Origin: Phoronis australis
Lineage: Eukaryota > Phoronida > Phoronidae
Assembly (NCBI GenBank): GCA_002633005.1
Contig: NMRA01000103.1
Coordinates: 837,612-901,611 of the forward strand
Direction of reading: 5' to 3'
DNA: 64,000 nucleotides
Each line of letters begins with the position of its first letter. Positions within the stretch are counted from its first letter, which is position 1. Under the pieces are notes generated by a model, which saw nothing but the letters and a program-made list of their open reading frames with translations, was not told the DNA's origin and made no database searches. The position numbers and the translations under genes were made by a program. Positions 57,201 to 63,200 of this stretch are shown here, piece by piece.

Positions 57201-60200
57201 CTTTTAACACGCTCAGTCTCTGTCATAAATTAATTGATGTTACAACAGAACAAAAGCCTCTTACCCCCACGCATGTGTGTCCTTTGAAGTAAGCGATCTG
57301 GCTACAAAAGTGCTAGCGAAAACGCCAGTAGGTTTGGGGGAACTCAAACCTCCAGCAAAGTGCCAGCAAAAGTGTCTCTTGCAACCGTTCACATTACTGG
57401 TGTATTTGCTGCAAGCCAAAGAGCTAGTGAAAATGCTAGCGTTTTAGCCAGCATGTGGACTGGGTAAAAGCAACATGAAAGAGCAACACAAAGTGTTGAG
57501 ATGTGACAATGACTTCACCGCAAACAGTATGCTCCTGGGTGTGTTTATTAGTGAATGTAAAATGGCCCTTAGTTGGCGTAGAATTCATAGAGATTGTCAT
57601 CCCTTGCCATCTCCATAAAAACATATCTGATAACTTTCATGAAGATCTTTCGAGGGGCTTTGGAGACACAGCAGCAGATGAAGAGATGGCAGCAATACAT
57701 GATAATTGGGGGCGTATAAAAAGTACCAATGAGTACGCGAGACACAGTGAAGCTGTTATAGTTAGGCCAGACCTTCATTCAAAGATGAAATATACAAGAC
57801 TAAGTTGAACAATTTTAAAAAATTCACTGATTTGAACCCCGTTAACGTGAAAAAGTATTCTGTTTCTGTAAAATTCAAAATGAATTTTCTTTGAAAATGT
57901 TCTGCTATTATTTAATGTTTGCATGCAATTTGAAATAGGCCCTAGTTTAGATTTTTGAAAGTTTAAAAATTGAGATGTAGACCTCTTTGAAGAATATGGC
58001 CAAGTCTTGATTATTTTCTAAAAGTTAATAAAATCTTAACTATCAGATAACCACCAAAAGCAAGATCACCAGAACCAAAAAAATGCACAAATAGTGCACA
58101 CAACCAATTTATAACTTTGGAAACAAATATTTTGTTAAATATTGTACAAAATAATTAAAAAACAACAAACTTACGTATTGGCTAACTTGCAGCGTGTCGA
58201 CATGAGGACCATACATGTGGTACCAGAACTGAACGCATTGTGGTGCCACACCAGAAATGGGCTGGGAAAGCAAGATGGCCGTGTCATTTGGCTGACGGGG
58301 AGCAGACGCCTCGATGTAGACATAGTAACCTTGGTCTGCAATCATCAATATCATCATTAGGAAGGATGGTGCACAAAAGAAAAGCTAAGAATTGGGGGTA
58401 TCTTCAAGACACACCTACACAGGTACGGAGTGATAATTTTGCCTAAAAGGCAAATTGAACAGGGTTACACTGAAACGTTAGAGCTGTATTTTGCCCTGTT
58501 AACCTGGCTAAAAACAAAAATTAAATTTTGATTTTTACTGCGAGACTCTTAGAACCTGTCTCATAATATAAAAATATTTTTACCGCAAAGGACTCCATTT
58601 TCTAAAATGAAATCCTATCATGTGAAATCCAACTTAAAGTAATTAAAAGCAAAAAGGAGACAATGAAATAAGATGACATAAAATTATTTCAAAAGTAACG
58701 AAGCATGCGTAGAATATCACATTAACTGTGCTCGTAGATAAAAAGATTTTAATTCTGCATCATTAACTTTCATGGAAGAAAGGTGCAGAGGGGTCAAAGC
58801 GTTACTGACCTGTACCCTTGGTGTGATCAGCTGTAGGTCCGGTGAGTGTTGAACCCGTCGGTCCTTGTGCTCGGGTCCAGTCAAAGCGGTCAGTCTTGGA
58901 CTGTGTCCAGCCACAAATGTCCTTCTCAAAGTCACAGTCGTTGGATGTCTTAGGTACAAAAGGTGTGGTGCTTGGGCCGAGGGTAGTCGATGGCACTGGA
59001 GTGGTGGTGGCAATGGCAGGGATAACTGGGAGTAAAGGAGTAATTATGATTGATACGGTTACTAGGAAATATCGTAGACAGAGCATCCAACTTAACTAAC
59101 TACACCCATAACCTGCAGGTGTCACTAGTCTACATTAAGACACAGACTCAACTTCAACAAAAAAATCATATCCGTTCAATTAACAGGAAATGAGGAAATG
59201 TCGAAAAATCCAGTAATCATTGCTCAGTACCACATCAAAAATATGTTCAATACCCAAGATGTAACTGAAAATAGGATGTTTGTAGCAAATTAGAACTTGA
59301 GGGTAGCATTTAAGTGTGAAGCACAAATTAAAAGGTTTAGGCTGGTTGTGTTGTGAGAACAGCATGTGATCATCAACTGACCAGAGCACGCAGAGTCGGT
59401 GAAGACGACGTCATCTACGGCAATGCCTCCTCGCAGATTTGTTCCCTTCGTACCCTGGATGATCACCTGAAGAAGGCAACACACTCTGGTGAAACATCAC
59501 CGCCTGGGTTGTTTAAATATATATTAATATTGAATAAACAAACAAAGAAATGAAAGGGCTCTACAGAATGACACATTCATTATTATGTCAAATAAATAAA
59601 TGTTATCAACGGCAAATTTTATGCCACACTTTGTGAATTTTGCTGCACAAGTACATATACCCAAAAACTAACACTGACCTTATAGTCACTTTTAGTAGTG
59701 AAGCTGGTTTGTCCAGGTAGCCAGTTGAGTCCTTTACCTCCTGATTGCAGCCATATCGGTTTGGGTTTATTTGGGTACCCCTGGCCTGCGGGGTACTCCT
59801 GTACAAAGATCTGCAGAGAACCTGTAAAATGAAGGATAGCTATTAACACGCGTGTTCATTGGACGATTAATTAGTATACGAAATAGTAAGTGGCAGCACT
59901 TTGAACTTTGACTCGTACATTGTGAGAGACACCATAACCAACATCTCTACTGATCAAAGTCTTTGATCGTCAATATACTGAATACGTTAAAATCTTGCCA
60001 ATTTCAGATGAAAATAATTGCCAAAATTTCCATTTCTTCATTTTTCAAAGGCTTCTAATAACGTAAAAGTTGTGAACGTCCACAGTTTTTTCAAAACTAC
60101 ACGTTTCACAGCTATATTGCGTCCTTTTACAGATTTTCCAGACTGCTGTTGTGGGACAGTTGTAAGCTCATAAACTCACGGTGACATCACAGATAACTTG

Positions 60201-63200
60201 GAGACGTGCAACCCGATTTGTAATTTGCGTTTTAGGAGGTGAAATCTGACACCAGTGTGACATGATGGCATGTGCCGCAAGAACATACAAATTATGGGGC
60301 AGTCAAGTGACAAGTGTTGCTTACCAACATATGATTTACTATCACTACGTTACGTGTAAAATCACAGGATGTTTACCAGTAAATAACCATCTCAGAATGC
60401 GTTTGAACAATGACAGTAGCATCATAGAGAACATCCCTCAAATTAAAGCATGGACGCGCCTCCAACAGCCAAGGCCGCATCCTGTCCGTAAACATTGGTC
60501 TTTTATTGAAATCAATGCAGACCACCTAGCTATTCACGAATTGGCTTAATACTAAATATAAATGCTACAGTGTGAGTCAAACGTGTCCATTAAGGAAATG
60601 TATGCATTTTTTAAAATAAAATTTATAAAAGACAAGCAGCAATAACAATTAGTACAATATAAATAATTACGATTATTATGACAAAAACAATAGTATGATA
60701 ATAATAGTAATAAATACAATCATCTCACCAATATCTTGTCCATCCATAAAGTAGTAGAATCTGAAACATTTACTGGAGAGAGCTGCTGGCATCAGAGTGC
60801 TCATATACATAGCTTTGTCCCCCTTCTTCAGGGGCAGACCAGTGGTCATCAACAGATAGGAGCCTAGGGGAAGATAAGGTAAGTTGATTCAGTCATTTCT
60901 CATAAAACAATTGACAAAAGTGTAAATTTAATTTCCAGTAGCTATCAACATCGCTACATATAATATTTACAATTTAACGATGAAGTGAACAAGTCGGTTC
61001 AATATAAATCCTTCTAATGAGGGTCTAAAATGTAAATAATGGCCTAAAAGGTATTAATTCCATAATGTTTATTTCTCTTGAGAAATTACTAGCATAAGGC
61101 AAAAATTTCAGTCTCCTGCATATTGAATGTCAAATAAGTGAAGATTTGCAATATTATCTGTTTTAAAATGTGTTAAATTTTATTAACAGTTGTTTATTTA
61201 TTACATGGTACTTGCAGGTTTTAATTTCAAGGAACCCCCACCGGCAAACAAATGATCTGAAGATCCATAAAGCTATATAGCAATAAACAACAGGCTTAAG
61301 ATATGGCTGAGAATGTTAATTCATACCAGATGTATCTCCCTTGGTGTGGTCAACCGAGGGCCCTGAGAGTGGAGGTGCATTCTGGCCTGTCGTTCGCACC
61401 CAGTCAAACTGGTCGATGCTGCTCGGGGCATTGGACCATAGACAGTCGCCTGCTTCAAAGTCGCAGTTACCACCCACTGGGCACAGTCCGTCAGAGACGG
61501 TGACATCATCAATGGATATGTCGCCCTGATAGTTTGCTCCAACCTCTCCCTCGAACACCACCTGAAAAAAGGATGGGGTAACCCACGTATAAACAAATTG
61601 AATGTAGTCATGTAGTGAGGCTCAGTGGTTTGTACTCCGGACTCCCATTTGGGAGACCTGGGTTCGAATCCTGGCTTCACTGGCTGATAATTGAGCATTG
61701 CACAAAGGTGTCTCCTACTCTTCTGAGCTCAGTCTTACTTGTGAATGTATACATGGGAGTGAATGAGAACCTGGATGTAATGTGAATGCGATTTCCAAGT
61801 ATGTGCTCATATTTTTTGCATCAGGAATAGAGTGAGTGACATAATGATGTGGAATGTAGATAACAAATCATACTCAAATTTGTAGGGAAAGTCCTGGCGT
61901 GCGTTCAGCAGACGCTAGGACCTACGCTAGGACCTAGCTAAAACCTAGTCAAAGTCACGTGTTCTTATTCAAAATACACGGCGAAATCTCACGTATTCTC
62001 GCGAAGTCTTGCTTTTTAGCGAGGTCCAGGCATTACTGAACGGGAGGCCGGTTTGCACACAGTGTAATTGACTTATATTTACATTTGAAACAAGCTTGCC
62101 AAGTCTACAGCCATGTGCAACTTTGGAGAAAAACATATAAGAAAGCAATCAAGTATAGTCTCATGGTTGCTGCTCACAGTGTCTTCAATTTCTACATTTT
62201 TAAAAGATTTCCAGGAAATAATTTTTGCTAGTTTCCCCAAAAAAGACAGGATGCATTTGCAGTGATTGTTAAAAAGTATGAAGTGAATGGATTGGACCCA
62301 TAACAGGATTTAGCAATATTGTTCTTATATTTTGCTGTTTCATTGCCAGGGTTGAATTCTAACCAAAACCACTTTGTTGTCAAAAACATAACCACTCTTG
62401 CAGAATGATTCATCAACTCAAGTCATAAGCAATGTGCACACACACCATCTTCCATTTGAAACACTTTGTTGAGTCACTAACAATTTTGATCTTATTGATT
62501 ACATGGAAATAATGGTAATGAGTATAACAAGACTGATTTGAAGATCTAAACCAGATTCATTCATTTCTCATTTTTTCGCGGCGAAAATATTGAGGAAATG
62601 CATTTTCAAGTATAATATCTCATGAGAATTCTGTCCCTTTAACCTTCGTTTTTCACGCATGAAAACTATTGGGTGTCTCAAAAACTGTTTCAAATGACAG
62701 TAACTGGGACTGCACTGAAGTTTGAGCACATTTTTGGAGCACCATCATTTTCCGGATTTTCGAGATTTCCCGCCGCGAACAGTTACGATACTTCTGCACC
62801 TTAAGTCAACACTTACCTGCCATGTTGCTGGCGATGAGACAGACACCTGGGCAGGGAACCAACTGTCGCCATGCGAAGATGTAATCGTGAAGAGCGATGA
62901 ACCCAAGACGTTGGCACTCTTGGCATAGATGTTAAAAGAGCCGATACCGCCACCATTCACGTGATACCAGAAACGGACACAAGAACCGGTGGTGGCTTTC
63001 TGTACAGGACTAATGAGACGAGCCTTCTCGCCGCGTTTACGAGGTGACGACGCCTCAATGTACATGTACTTGCCTAAAAAAGGAAAATGGAGATGCTCAA
63101 TCAAGTAGTTGTTGAAGCCACTATCAACTGTTTTCTGCAAGTTCGACGACAAAGTTCCTGTGACACTACAGATGTCAACACGGAAAAGTGTATATTTTCA

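Noticed and set aside
60262-60549. 95-codon plus-strand ORF
   Set aside because: Intronic, no recognised domain, composition like the surrounding intron, no splice or regulatory support.
61615-61681. tRNA gene
   Set aside because: B box and acceptor-like stem are present but no 7-base anticodon loop on a 5-bp stem can be drawn, and a related copy with a shared non-tRNA body exists at 47130. SINE is the better call.
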